This document shows positions 1-7,057 of a stretch of DNA of 18,687 nt, one piece after another. Positions within the stretch are counted from its first letter, which is position 1. Each line of letters begins with the position of its first letter. Origin of the DNA: Prevotella sp. CAG:1185 (lineage in GTDB: Bacteria; Bacteroidota; Bacteroidia; Bacteroidales; Bacteroidaceae); NCBI GenBank assembly GCA_000436695.1, contig HF992503.1, forward strand, positions 1-18,687, written 5' to 3'. Made by a program: the position numbers and the translations under genes. A model generated the notes under the pieces. It worked only from the letters and a program-made list of their open reading frames with translations. It was not told where the DNA came from and ran no database searches.

Positions 1-1472
1 ATGCAGCCGACACGACCGATGCCGGCTGCGACTGGCGCACACTGCATAAGATTCACGTACACACGGCTCAGCAGCTGAAGTACCAGAACGCCCTGATGGA
101 CGCAATGGACGAAAACGCCCTTGCGCTAAAATACGCTATGGCGGCAAAAGACACGTTCAACGCCATAATCACACTGGAGCAGTGTTCCAATATTTACCTT
201 AACCAAGGGATAGTAGACAAGGCTTTCGACATAAGGTCTAAACTGTACGGCATGTACATGAGGCATGGCTACGCCGAGGAAGCTGCAATATCACTTGGTC
301 CACTTATAAGAATATTAGCTGAACGTGGCAACCTTGCAGAGTCAAAACGTTGTCTTGATATCTATGAAAAAGAAAGCGGACTGATAGACCGTAACGGAAA
401 CGTAGAGAAAGGACGTGAGGCCTATTATGCAAACAAGGGTATATACATGGCAAAAATTAACAATCTGGATTCTGCTGAATATTATTTCAGGAAATGCGCT
501 GATGTTGTTGATTTATCAGATGTATTAAGAGATTGCCATGTCGGTATGTCTGATATCTATAAACGAAAACACGATCCCGACTCTGTCGCAAAATACGCAG
601 AACTTGCCCGTATAACGACAGACTCGATGTACGCGGAAATGAACACCACGCACATACAGCAAATGCGGGCCATGTATGACTATAACGGATACAAGCTGTC
701 AGCCGAGATATATAAAAGGAAAGCGCTAAGCGCAAGATTGACCACTATTATAACAGCCATCGTGGTGTCAATTTTAGCAATATGCGTAGCTATTTATATA
801 AGAAAGAAAAGAAGGGTACGCAGGATGGAGGTTATAAAGTATGAAAGAAGCATAGCCGAACTTGAGAAGGCGCGCTTAGAGCTGTACACCGTAAACGAAA
901 GTCAACAGGCTGAAATGGCACGGATGATTGATGAAAAGACTAAAGAAATAGAAAAGCAGAAAGAAACAAACGATATTTACTTACACGACATACAAGAATT
1001 AGAGCGGTCACGTGACGAACTTTATGACCTGAGCGAAAGACAGAAAGCAGAGTTCAACAGGCTGATAAAGGCAAAAGACGCCCAGATAGACCAACTATAC
1101 CGGGAAAAGCAAAAATACGAGAAAGTAACGACCAAGGCCAATAACATAAACAAATACTCTGACGAGCCTATCATCAAGCAGCTGAAACATCACGCAAGGC
1201 ATGATTTCATGCCCATGACAAAGGAGGAAATTAGTCGGCTTAAAGAACTTTTCGTTGGCGAGGAACGATTCAGCAAGATTGAGAACATTGTCAACGAGTA
1301 CGAATATCAGGTGTGCATGCTTATAAGAACGGGCTTTACGCCATCGGATATCTGCATTTTGATGAATACTTCTAAATCCAGCATAGCCAACGTCCGCAAG
1401 AAGCTTTATAAAAAGTTAACGGGGCGCAACGGCTCGTCAAAAGATTTTGACGCCTACATAAACAGCTTATAA
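1..1472 (+). CDS. Membrane-anchored TPR regulator with C-terminal LuxR-like HTH (5' partial)
   Basis: The frame is open from base 3, so the true start lies upstream of the window; the first internal Met is at 96. Counting from that Met, residues 1-200 are helical repeats of TPR type, with pairs such as the block around 115-135. Residues about 214-236 form one hydrophobic membrane segment followed by a basic stop-transfer run (RKKRRVRR). Residues about 245-345 are a charged coiled coil. The last 80 residues end in a helix-turn-helix resembling LuxR/GerE (GFTPSDICILMNTSKSSIANVRKKLYKKL). By analogy with Bacteroidota proteins of this layout, the repeats would sense something outside the inner membrane and the HTH would bind DNA inside. 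It ends at a strong terminator just before a promoter with tandem repeats, so it probably controls the secretion genes downstream. No kinase or receiver domain is visible. The architecture is clear; the regulatory target is inferred. Confidence 0.85.
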   Translation, partial: AADTTDAGCDWRTLHKIHVHTAQQLKYQNALMDAMDENALALKYAMAAKDTFNAIITLEQCSNIYLNQGIVDKAFDIRSKLYGMYMRHGYAEEAAISLGPLIRILAERGNLAESKRCLDIYEKESGLIDRNGNVEKGREAYYANKGIYMAKINNLDSAEYYFRKCADVVDLSDVLRDCHVGMSDIYKRKHDPDSVAKYAELARITTDSMYAEMNTTHIQQMRAMYDYNGYKLSAEIYKRKALSARLTTIITAIVVSILAICVAIYIRKKRRVRRMEVIKYERSIAELEKARLELYTVNESQQAEMARMIDEKTKEIEKQKETNDIYLHDIQELERSRDELYDLSERQKAEFNRLIKAKDAQIDQLYREKQKYEKVTTKANNINKYSDEPIIKQLKHHARHDFMPMTKEEISRLKELFVGEERFSKIENIVNEYEYQVCMLIRTGFTPSDICILMNTSKSSIANVRKKLYKKLTGRNGSSKDFDAYINSL

Positions 1473-1494
1473 TCAACTTGTTATGCTTTTACAC

Positions 1495-1535
1495 TCTGCG
1501 GTTTGTGAACTTGTTCACAAACCGCAGGATTTTTT
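1495..1535 (+). terminator. Rho-independent terminator of the TPR regulator gene
   Basis: A perfect 15-bp inverted repeat, CTGCGGTTTGTGAAC (1496-1510) and its complement (1513-1527), is followed by GATTTTTTC. It starts 23 bases after the stop codon of the regulator. It is a strong hairpin with a T tract and isolates the regulator transcript from the genes downstream. The stem also contains TGAACTT, the core of the repeats at 1539-1559. Confidence 0.9.
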
Positions 1536-1538
1536 CAT

Positions 1539-1560
1539 GGTGAACTTTTGGTGAACTTTC
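1539..1560 (+). promoter_or_regulatory. Tandem 11-bp direct repeat upstream of the -33 box, candidate activator site
   Basis: GGTGAACTTTT (1539-1549) is followed directly by GGTGAACTTTC (1550-1560), differing only at the last base. The period of 11 bp is about one helical turn, so both copies face the same side of the DNA. The pair ends 14 bases before the -33 TTG at 1575, a normal place for an activator. A third TGAACTT lies at 1506-1512. The repeat is seen directly; binding by the adjacent HTH protein is inferred. Confidence 0.5.
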
Positions 1561-1574
1561 AACCGACAAAAAGC

Positions 1575-1605
1575 TTGTACGGGTCATGAAAAAGCCGTTA
1601 CTTTG
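1575..1605 (+). promoter_or_regulatory. Bacteroidota-type promoter of the secretion locus
   Basis: The -33 TTG is at 1575-1577 and the -7 box TTACTTTG at 1598-1605, close to the TAnnTTTG consensus. The spacer is 20 bases, the usual value. Transcription would begin around 1612-1616, a short leader before the ATG at 1636. Confidence 0.7.
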
Positions 1606-1635
1606 CATTGAATAAAAAAACGAAATAATAACATT

Positions 1636-1842
1636 ATGAAACATTTAATTACATTATTACTTGCGGTACTCGCCACAGCTAACGTAACGGCGCAAGACGT
1701 GGTTTATCCTGGCAATATGGAATATCTACAAATGCAGGTGATCTTGTAATGTACTGATGACCCTCATAAAGGTAATCATCCGTCATTCGCACCTATAAGA
1801 AAGCCGACAATCGGCATCAACGGCAACACCTTTTTTCTTTAG
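1636..1842 (+). pseudogene. Small secreted protein (DUF3244-like), interrupted by an in-frame stop
   Basis: The ATG at 1636 begins a clear Sec signal peptide (MKHLITLLLAVLATANVTAQ). The frame stops at TAA 1747-1749 after 37 codons, but the same frame continues with sensible sequence, including DDPHKGNHPSFAPI and then a PTIGINGNTFF stretch, up to TAG at 1840-1842. The motif of acidic-P-x-K..HP...P followed by a short strand pattern resembles the start of the small secreted DUF3244-type proteins of Bacteroides and Prevotella. Homology beyond 1842 is not readable. It is the first gene after the promoter and so probably the main secreted product of the locus. Alternatively the 37-residue product is a genuine short peptide and the rest is coincidence. 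The stop could also be a sequencing error. The family name is tentative; the signal peptide is clear. Confidence 0.5.
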
Positions 1843-1990
1843 AAAAGAATGCTTTAAATGCAATTTGTTGCCGAGTTGTCTGTTTTCGATATCGTGCATT
1901 CAAAAAAAATTGAAAAGTCATAACCTGAATGCAATAAGGCGACTGTGTTGAAATCATTAAACAACGAGATATCATAAAAATCCATAAGGC
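1843..1990 (+). other. Gap between the broken secreted gene and the barrel gene
   Basis: This 148-base stretch has no convincing promoter, hairpin or ORF. It may hold the degraded 3' end of the small secreted gene. The barrel gene was therefore probably transcribed from the promoter at 1575-1605. Confidence 0.4.
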
Positions 1991-4297
1991 ATGAAAATAA
2001 GGCTTACTTTAATTATAACAGTATTGTTGTTTTTCACCGGAATCAAGGTTTATCCGCAAACAGGCAGATATGTTTTATCAGGGCAAGTGACCGACGGCGA
2101 CGGAAAGTTGTTGCCCGGTGCCAATGTGGAGCTTGCAAGTGTTGGCGACAGCATGACGGTCCGGCGCGCTGCGACTGGCAATGATGGCAGTTTTGAGTTT
2201 AGCGCAGTTTCTGCCGGGGATTATGAGCTGACCGTAACTTATGTGGGTTGTGACGATTACAGGAATAGGATAAAAGTCAACAGTGATAAGCGTCTTGGCA
2301 ATATAAGGATGAAGACTTTGACCAAGATGCTCGACGAGGTCACCGTGATGGCTCGTTACACCGATGTAAAGTTGACGGGAGAGACTGTGATACGCGTGGC
2401 AGGCAACCCGTTGGCAAAAGGGCAGACGTTTTTGAATTTTCTGAAAAACGTGCGCAATCTCGACGTTACAGACAAAAGTATAAAAGTGCAGGGCCGGGAC
2501 AACACGCTGTTTTATCTGGACGACAGGCGGATATCTTTCGACCAGCTGAAGGCGTTGTCGCCATCAATGATTTCAAGAATAGAGGTGGTGCCTCAGGCTG
2601 ATGCCTCTTACGGCATAAACGCCACAGGCGGAGTGGTTAAGGTGTATCTGCGGGAAACAGGTGGACTGCTCGGTTCGTTGTCGTTTTACGGACAGGCCGA
2701 CAAGTATGGTTATGTGGACGGTTCGCCGAGGCTCAACCTGCTTTATTCAAAAGGGAAGTTCAGCATAAGCAACATGTTGAGAGTGTGTCCGTACAGCCAT
2801 TATACAATTAAAAATAAGCAGGACAACGGCGACGGGCAAGAGCCTACGGTGAATGATGCAGTGAACAGGGACCGGGCTTTCGAGGACAACCTGTCGTTAA
2901 GGTATGCGTTCAACAAGACTGACCGCATAGACGTGTACGGCGGGGCTTATCTGCTGAAAGAAAAGTATAGTAACAACAGCGTGACAGGGGCTGACAACCT
3001 GATTTACCACAACGACAAGAGGCTGCAAAGTTATAGCGTGGGCCTGCACCTGCGCAAGGGCTTCGGCAACGACGGCAGCTTTGTGCAATTATTAGCCGAA
3101 TACAGCAAGAACAAGGACAGGAATAATGAGAATTATGACTATAACGGCTACGCCGACCCGGCTCACGAGGATGCAGACATGGACATGGTTTCGGTAAAGC
3201 CGCAAATGTATTGGCAAATCAACAAAATTATGAGACTGACGGCCGGTGCTTTGGTATGCTTACATGGCAGACCGTCACAATGACATAGGGACGGCGGCAT
3301 TGGGATATATAGACGACGGACGTTACACTAATTATGGTTCGGACTATGAGGCGTGGGCGCAATATTCTGCAACGTTCAACGAAAAACTGTACGTGCGCGC
3401 CGGGCTGACTTATCACGGTACGGAAAGTGACTTTCACGACTTTCTTGACAAAACGAACAATGTATATAAATACGAGGACGGCGTTTACCCCACGCTGTTC
3501 GGTCAATGGACGTTCAACAAGGCGAAGATGCACTATGTCTACGTAAGCTACAGGCATTACTACTCGCTGCCCAATTACAACTACCTGTTGCCGTCAATAT
3601 CATGGCAGGGAGAGAACGTCTACAGCATAGGCAATCCGGGGCTGAACAAGGAAAATTATGACAACATAGAAGTGTTTTATTCACCGTGCAGGGAATGGTC
3701 TTGTCTTATGATTTTACTTATGGCAGCGACATGGTTAACGTCATGATGCACCAGGACGAGAGACATCTGGGCGTATATTATACTCGCCCGGAGAACACGG
3801 GGCAGAGGCGAAGACACAGGATAAGGATAAACTACTCGGGACGCATCTTCAAGTTCTGGTACTGCAACACCACCTTGTATGGCATATATATGAACGAAAG
3901 TCTGCCGCAGGGCGGTTATCACAACATGCAGGCGATATTCAACAGTAACAACGATTTTACCTTATCCAAGAACTTTAGCCTGACTCTCGGCTTTTGGGCT
4001 GCGACAAAATCAAAAAGCGCAAGCTACGCGTCAAATGCAAGATATAATATAGACCTGGGCGGCCGACTTTCACTTTTCAAAGGGAAAATGGACGTAAGCT
4101 TGAGTTGGTCGAACATGTTGTATAATCATAACAAGATAACCGTAAAAGGAGACGGATGGACTATAAAACGGGGTGATGAAAATTCAAGCTCGCGCATACA
4201 ATTATCATTAGCGTGGAACTTCAGTGCAGGAAGCAAAATCAAGAAAGAAAATCTGCCGAGCGTAAGCAGAAGCACGAGAGAGATTCCGACGTTCTAG
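1991..4297 (+). pseudogene. TonB-dependent-receptor-like outer membrane beta-barrel protein, two frameshifts
   Basis: The corrected product is about 768 residues, the usual size for the OMP_b-brl_3 family. A signal peptide (residues 1-22) is followed by a carboxypeptidase-regulatory-like domain (about 24-108), a plug-like region (about 115-220, ending SRIEVVPQADASYG and GGVVKVYLRE) and an amphipathic barrel to a C-terminal aromatic residue. The product is cut by two lesions. Near 3256-3264 the frame moves by +1 from the first segment (1991-3283) to the second (3246-3746). Near 3680-3690 it moves back into the original frame (3686-4297). Both breaks join segments whose sequences continue naturally. 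The stop is 27 bases before the exporter start at 4325, so the two form an operon. In Bacteroidota such barrels accompany C39 exporters and may form the outer membrane exit for peptides. Family confidence is high, role inferred; the frameshifts could be sequence errors. Confidence 0.8.
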
Positions 4298-4335
4298 GCA
4301 AGACCGTGCCAAATTAATTACGTAATGAAAAAGTT

Positions 4336-4342
4336 TAAATTA
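4336..4342. repeat. Left target-site duplication, TAAATTA
   Basis: This 7-bp flank matches TAAAGTA on the other side at 6 of 7 bases. The right copy gives the sensible exporter codons, so the left copy has probably mutated since insertion, suggesting the insertion is not very recent. Confidence 0.7.
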
Positions 4343-4358
4343 ACGTGAGTTCGACGAA
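4343..4358 (+). repeat. Left terminal inverted repeat of the IS982 element
   Basis: ACGTGAGTTCGACGAA is identical to the reverse complement of the right end for 16 bases, after which the two ends diverge. Confidence 0.9.
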
Positions 4359-4446
4359 TTTAAGTCACCCCTAAAAGTTGGTGATTAGCGAAAATTGTTG
4401 TATCTTTATAGTGCTGAATTACAAAGGACTACAAACAATAATCGCT

Positions 4447-5348
4447 ATGCTTACCGATGACAAAGTTACGGAATTATTTTGTATGGCAGATGATTTCTGC
4501 AAGTTTTTTGACTCCCAAATGGAAAAATACAGTGTCGGTAACACCCTGAAGCGCCGTTACCACCGTTCCGGCAGGATGTCGAAGTCCGAAGTGATGTTGA
4601 TAATAATACTGTTCCATTGCTCCGGCTACCGCTGCATGAAGCACTTTTACCTTGAAAAGGTATGTAACGGGATGCGCGACATGTTTCCAAACACAGTGTC
4701 ATACAACCGTTTTGTGGAACTTCAGAAAGAAGTGGCCGTGCCGCTGGCCATATTTATAAAGTCCTGTTGGGGCGTTGTACAGGTGTCAGTTTTGTGGACA
4801 GCACCCCGTTGAGGGTGTGCCGCAACCAGCGCATCCATATCCATAAGGTGTTCCGCGGTATAGCGCAGAGAGGCAAATGCTCCATGGGATGGTTCTTCGG
4901 CTTCAAGCTGCACATCGTATGCAATGAGAAAGGGGAGCTGCTGAACTTCATGATAACACCGGGAGACGTTGATGACAGGAAACCTCTTGAATACAAGGCC
5001 TTCGTGGAGTTCTTGTACGGCAAACTGGTGGCAGACAAGGGCTATATAAGCAAACGCCTGTTTGAGCGTCTTTTTGTCGACGGCATACAGTTGGTCACGA
5101 AACTGAAGAACAACATGAGGGGTGCGCTGATGAGTATGTCAGACAGGCTCTTGTTGAGGAGGAGGGCCATCATTGAAACCGTAAACGACGAGTTGAAGAA
5201 CATTGCGCAGGTAGAACATTCCAGGCACAGGTCGTTTGATAATTTCATTGTCAATACGCTCGGAGCCGTGGCAGCATATTGCTGTTTCCCAAAAAAGCCA
5301 TGCATAAGGGCTGAAAGATGTTTCGACAACCAACTTGCATTATTCTAA
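4447..5348 (+). pseudogene. IS982-family transposase, frameshifted
   Basis: The ATG at 4447 gives MLTDDKVTELFCMADDFCKF, the expected IS982 N-terminus; the frame is open upstream to a TTG at 4378 but that part does not look like transposase. Frame 1 runs to 4812 and continues correctly in the next frame from about 4767. A single missing base near 4759-4769 breaks it, and the repaired junction reads FIKSC-LGRCTGVSFVDSTPL. DDE-type residues are visible: Asp in FVDSTPL, Asp in VADKGYIS and Glu in AIIETVNDELKN, with HSRHRSFDNF near the end. The corrected length of about 300 residues fits the family. No convincing slippery site is seen at the break, and IS982 members normally use one frame, so this copy is probably inactive. 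Confidence 0.88.
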
Positions 5349-5350
5349 TT

Positions 5351-5366
5351 TTCGTCGAACTCACGT
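5351..5366 (-). repeat. Right terminal inverted repeat of the IS982 element
   Basis: TTCGTCGAACTCACGT is the exact complement of the left end. It lies 2 bases after the transposase stop codon. Confidence 0.9.
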
Positions 5367-5373
5367 TAAAGTA
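5367..5373. repeat. Right target-site duplication, TAAAGTA
   Basis: This is the partner of 4336-4342. It joins directly to the remainder of the exporter reading frame (GTA TAC ATC CAG). Confidence 0.7.
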
Positions 5374-6138
5374 TACATCCAGCATGACGCAATGCAGTGT
5401 GGAGCGACCTGCCTGCGCATGATATGCAAGCATTACGGGGCGGAATACAGCTTGGAATACCTGTCACGGCTGTGCTTCGCCACGAATGAAGGTGTATCGC
5501 TGTTGGGCATGAGCGAGGCAGCGGAACGTCTTGGGCTGCATACAATTTGCGGAAGGCTTGGGCCGGAGCAGTTGTGCAACATGCCGTTACCCTGCATATT
5601 GCACTGGAATCAAAACCACTTCGTGGTGCTGTACCGCATAAGCAAAAACGGCAAGAAGTTCTACATAGCCGACCCGGGCAAGGGACTATTGACACGCTCG
5701 GCAGAAGAAATGGAGGAACACTGGATCAGCACGCACTCGGAAGGAGGCGACAAGGGCGTGGCAATGCTGATAGAAACCACTCCGGCATTTTACGACCGCA
5801 TGAAAAATTCAGGTGACTGCGGCGAAAACCGTTCGTTCCGCTTCCTGTTCGGCTACCTGAAGAAGTACAGAAAGTACTTCGGGCAGATAGCCGTGGGGCT
5901 TGCCTTGGGCTGCCTTCTGCAACTTGTGCTGCCGTTCTTGACGCAGGCGATAGTCGACGTGGGCGTAAAGAACCGGGACATCGGCTTCGTATGGCTCGTG
6001 CTGTTGGGGTAGTTGATGCTGACTGTAAGCCGCATGGCGCTTGACTTTATATGTCGTTGGTTATTGATGCACATCAGCTTGAGGGTGAATATATCATTGG
6101 TGAGCTACTTCTTTATAAAACTGCTAAGGTTGCGATAA

Positions 6139-6302
6139 AAGTGTGCATTTTATGAAAATAATGTACTTAACGACTATGTAATGCCAATTTAAAAAGTTCC
6201 AGGTTTGGCTGGTTTTATCGTAAAAAATAGTTTGTTTGAATTAGCTAAATATGATATGAAAATAATTTTTTCTTTGTTATGGTAAAAATATATGCTAAAA
6301 AA
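6139..6302 (+). other. AT-rich gap between the exporter remnant and the tRNA promoter
   Basis: No ORF or clear hairpin is seen. The G+C-rich composition of the exporter fades here. Highly degraded exporter sequence may extend to about 6185 (AFYENNVLNDYV in the same frame resembles the usual SFFETKxLGD region), but this is weak. Confidence 0.4.
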
Positions 6303-6303
6303 T

Positions 6304-6334
6304 TTGCATAGATAAAAATAAATTCATACCTTTG
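6304..6334 (+). promoter_or_regulatory. Promoter of the tRNA-Ser/tRNA-Glu unit
   Basis: TTG at 6304-6306 (within TTTG) and a perfect TACCTTTG at 6327-6334 are separated by 20 bases, an exact match to the Bacteroidota sigma pattern. The start point would be near 6341, about 40 bases before the first tRNA. Confidence 0.75.
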
Positions 6335-6379
6335 CAACCGCATTTGAGCGAGAATGCTTCCGATGCAATAGTTCGGAAT

Positions 6380-6467
6380 GGAAGTTTGGGTGAGTGGCTG
6401 AAACCAGCAGTTTGCTAAACTGCCGTGCGAGTTTATCGTACCGGGGGTTCGAATCCCCCAGCTTCCG
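6380..6467 (+). tRNA. tRNA-Ser (anticodon GCT)
   Basis: The full cloverleaf can be folded. The acceptor GGAAGTT pairs with AGCTTCC, and the D stem is GGT/ACC. The anticodon arm is GCAGT-TTGCTAA-ACTGC. A long variable arm (TGCGA/TCGTA core) is typical of serine tRNAs, and the T arm is GGGGG-TTCGAAT-CCCCC. The discriminator is G6467. CCA is not fully encoded. It reads AGC and AGT codons. Confidence 0.95.
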
Positions 6468-6476
6468 CAAAAATAT

Positions 6477-6548
6477 GGTGGATTCATCTAATGGTTAGGA
6501 TACAAGATTCTCAATCTTGGCATAGGGGTTCGATTCCCCTATCCACTA
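6477..6548 (+). tRNA. tRNA-Glu (anticodon CTC)
   Basis: The acceptor GGTGGAT pairs with ATCCACT, with a G-T first pair. The anticodon arm is CAAGA-TTCTCAA-TCTTG, and the T arm is AGGGG-TTCGATT-CCCCT. The discriminator is A6548. It follows tRNA-Ser by 9 bases and shares its promoter and terminator. It reads GAG codons. Confidence 0.95.
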
Positions 6549-6550
6549 CA

Positions 6551-6587
6551 AAGAGATTATCTCATAATTGAGATAATCTCTTTTTTT
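6551..6587 (+). terminator. Terminator of the tRNA unit
   Basis: A perfect 14-bp stem, AAGAGATTATCTCA (6551-6564) with its complement (6569-6582) and loop TAAT, runs into a T tract to 6587. It begins 3 bases after tRNA-Glu. Confidence 0.93.
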
Positions 6588-7057
6588 ATATCGGCATGAG
6601 TTTTTCTGAGCCGGTGTATGGGCTCACCCAATAAAATGGTGGGCTATGCATCTACTTTTGTAATCCTGAAAAGGAAAATTGTCATTCGTGTTTTTTGAGG
6701 GGACTAGTAGTAACTACAAACAAAAAATATTGCTTCAAAAACGAATACGATAATGTGAAAATGATAATACGTATTGGGATATAATGAGAATACTTGTGAA
6801 ACGAATCTGGTAGAATGAATTACATGACAATCACTATGGTATGCCTTAAACTTTATGTTAATAAAAAAGATGTTTGTGTACTTGAATATTATTCGTGTCT
6901 ATAATAAAGTTTAAAATTACTCGTTTTACGTCAAATGATTTTTGTAGGTCGAAAAAATGTGTTAATTTAGCACGCTAAAAAATGATAAAAATGTCTTAAA
7001 GCTAAAGGAAATGGCCTTAAATGGCATTTTATAGAAAATTAATACAATAAAAAATAA
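6588..7057 (+). other. Long non-coding stretch upstream of gyrA
   Basis: About 470 bases hold no credible gene; the longest + strand reading from an ATG I found is 29 codons at 6815. A G+C-richer patch at 6607-6645 can form several competing short hairpins (TGAGCC/GGCTCA, GGTG/CACC). A lone -7-like TACTTTTG is at 6653-6660 without a -33 partner. The remainder is AT-rich and ends in the probable gyrA promoter region. Confidence 0.5.
6942..6970 (+). promoter_or_regulatory. Possible gyrA promoter
   Basis: TTG at 6942-6944 (in TTTTTG) and TAATTTAG at 6963-6970, one mismatch from TAnnTTTG, are separated by 18 bases. The leader to the gyrA start would be about 80 bases. A short palindrome TTTAGC-AC-GCTAAA overlaps the -7 box. 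Confidence 0.35.

Larger units (their letters stand above)
4343..5366 (+). mobile_element. IS982-family insertion sequence, 1024 bp
   Basis: The ends are perfect 16-bp inverted repeats, ACGTGAGTTCGACGAA at 4343-4358 and its complement at 5351-5366. They enclose one transposase gene of IS982 type. The flanks are TAAATTA (4336-4342) and TAAAGTA (5367-5373), a 7-bp target duplication with one mismatch. Excising the element restores the reading frame of the exporter start, which confirms the boundaries. The size of about 1 kb fits the family. Confidence 0.92.
4325..6138 (+). pseudogene. C39-peptidase ABC exporter (PCAT-like), split by IS and truncated
   Basis: The native start is ATG 4325. Removing the IS and one copy of the target duplication gives MKKFKVYIQHDAMQCGATCL, a textbook C39 start with Gln and the nucleophilic Cys in context. 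The catalytic His (NHFVVLY, near 5620) and Asp (YIADPGKG, near 5670) are also present, so the peptidase domain is complete. It would cleave double-glycine leaders and export the peptide. After it come LFGYLKKYRKYFGQ and the first membrane helices, then an amber codon at 6010-6012 where CAG (Gln) is expected (LLG*LMLTVSRMALDF). Homology continues in frame to about 6132, with another stop at 6136. The rest of the membrane domain and the whole ATP-binding domain, roughly 450 residues, are absent. Very weak similarity may persist to about 6185. The gene cannot make a transporter. Confidence 0.85.

Noticed and set aside
487..735. Minus-strand ORF of 82 codons inside the regulator gene
   Set aside because: It lies wholly within a well-supported + strand gene, has no recognisable motif, and its composition follows from the opposite frame. 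The other minus-strand ORFs of the window were rejected on the same ground.
4759..4812. Programmed frameshift in the transposase
   Set aside because: IS982 transposases normally use one frame, and no convincing slippery heptamer or downstream structure is visible at the break, so a plain 1-base loss is more likely.
5547..5816. 89-codon + strand ORF inside the exporter remnant
   Set aside because: It is an alternative frame of the C39 peptidase region, whose own frame carries all catalytic residues.
6815..6904. 29-codon ORF in the gap before gyrA
   Set aside because: It has no signal, promoter or recognisable pattern, and such an ORF is expected by chance in AT-rich DNA.
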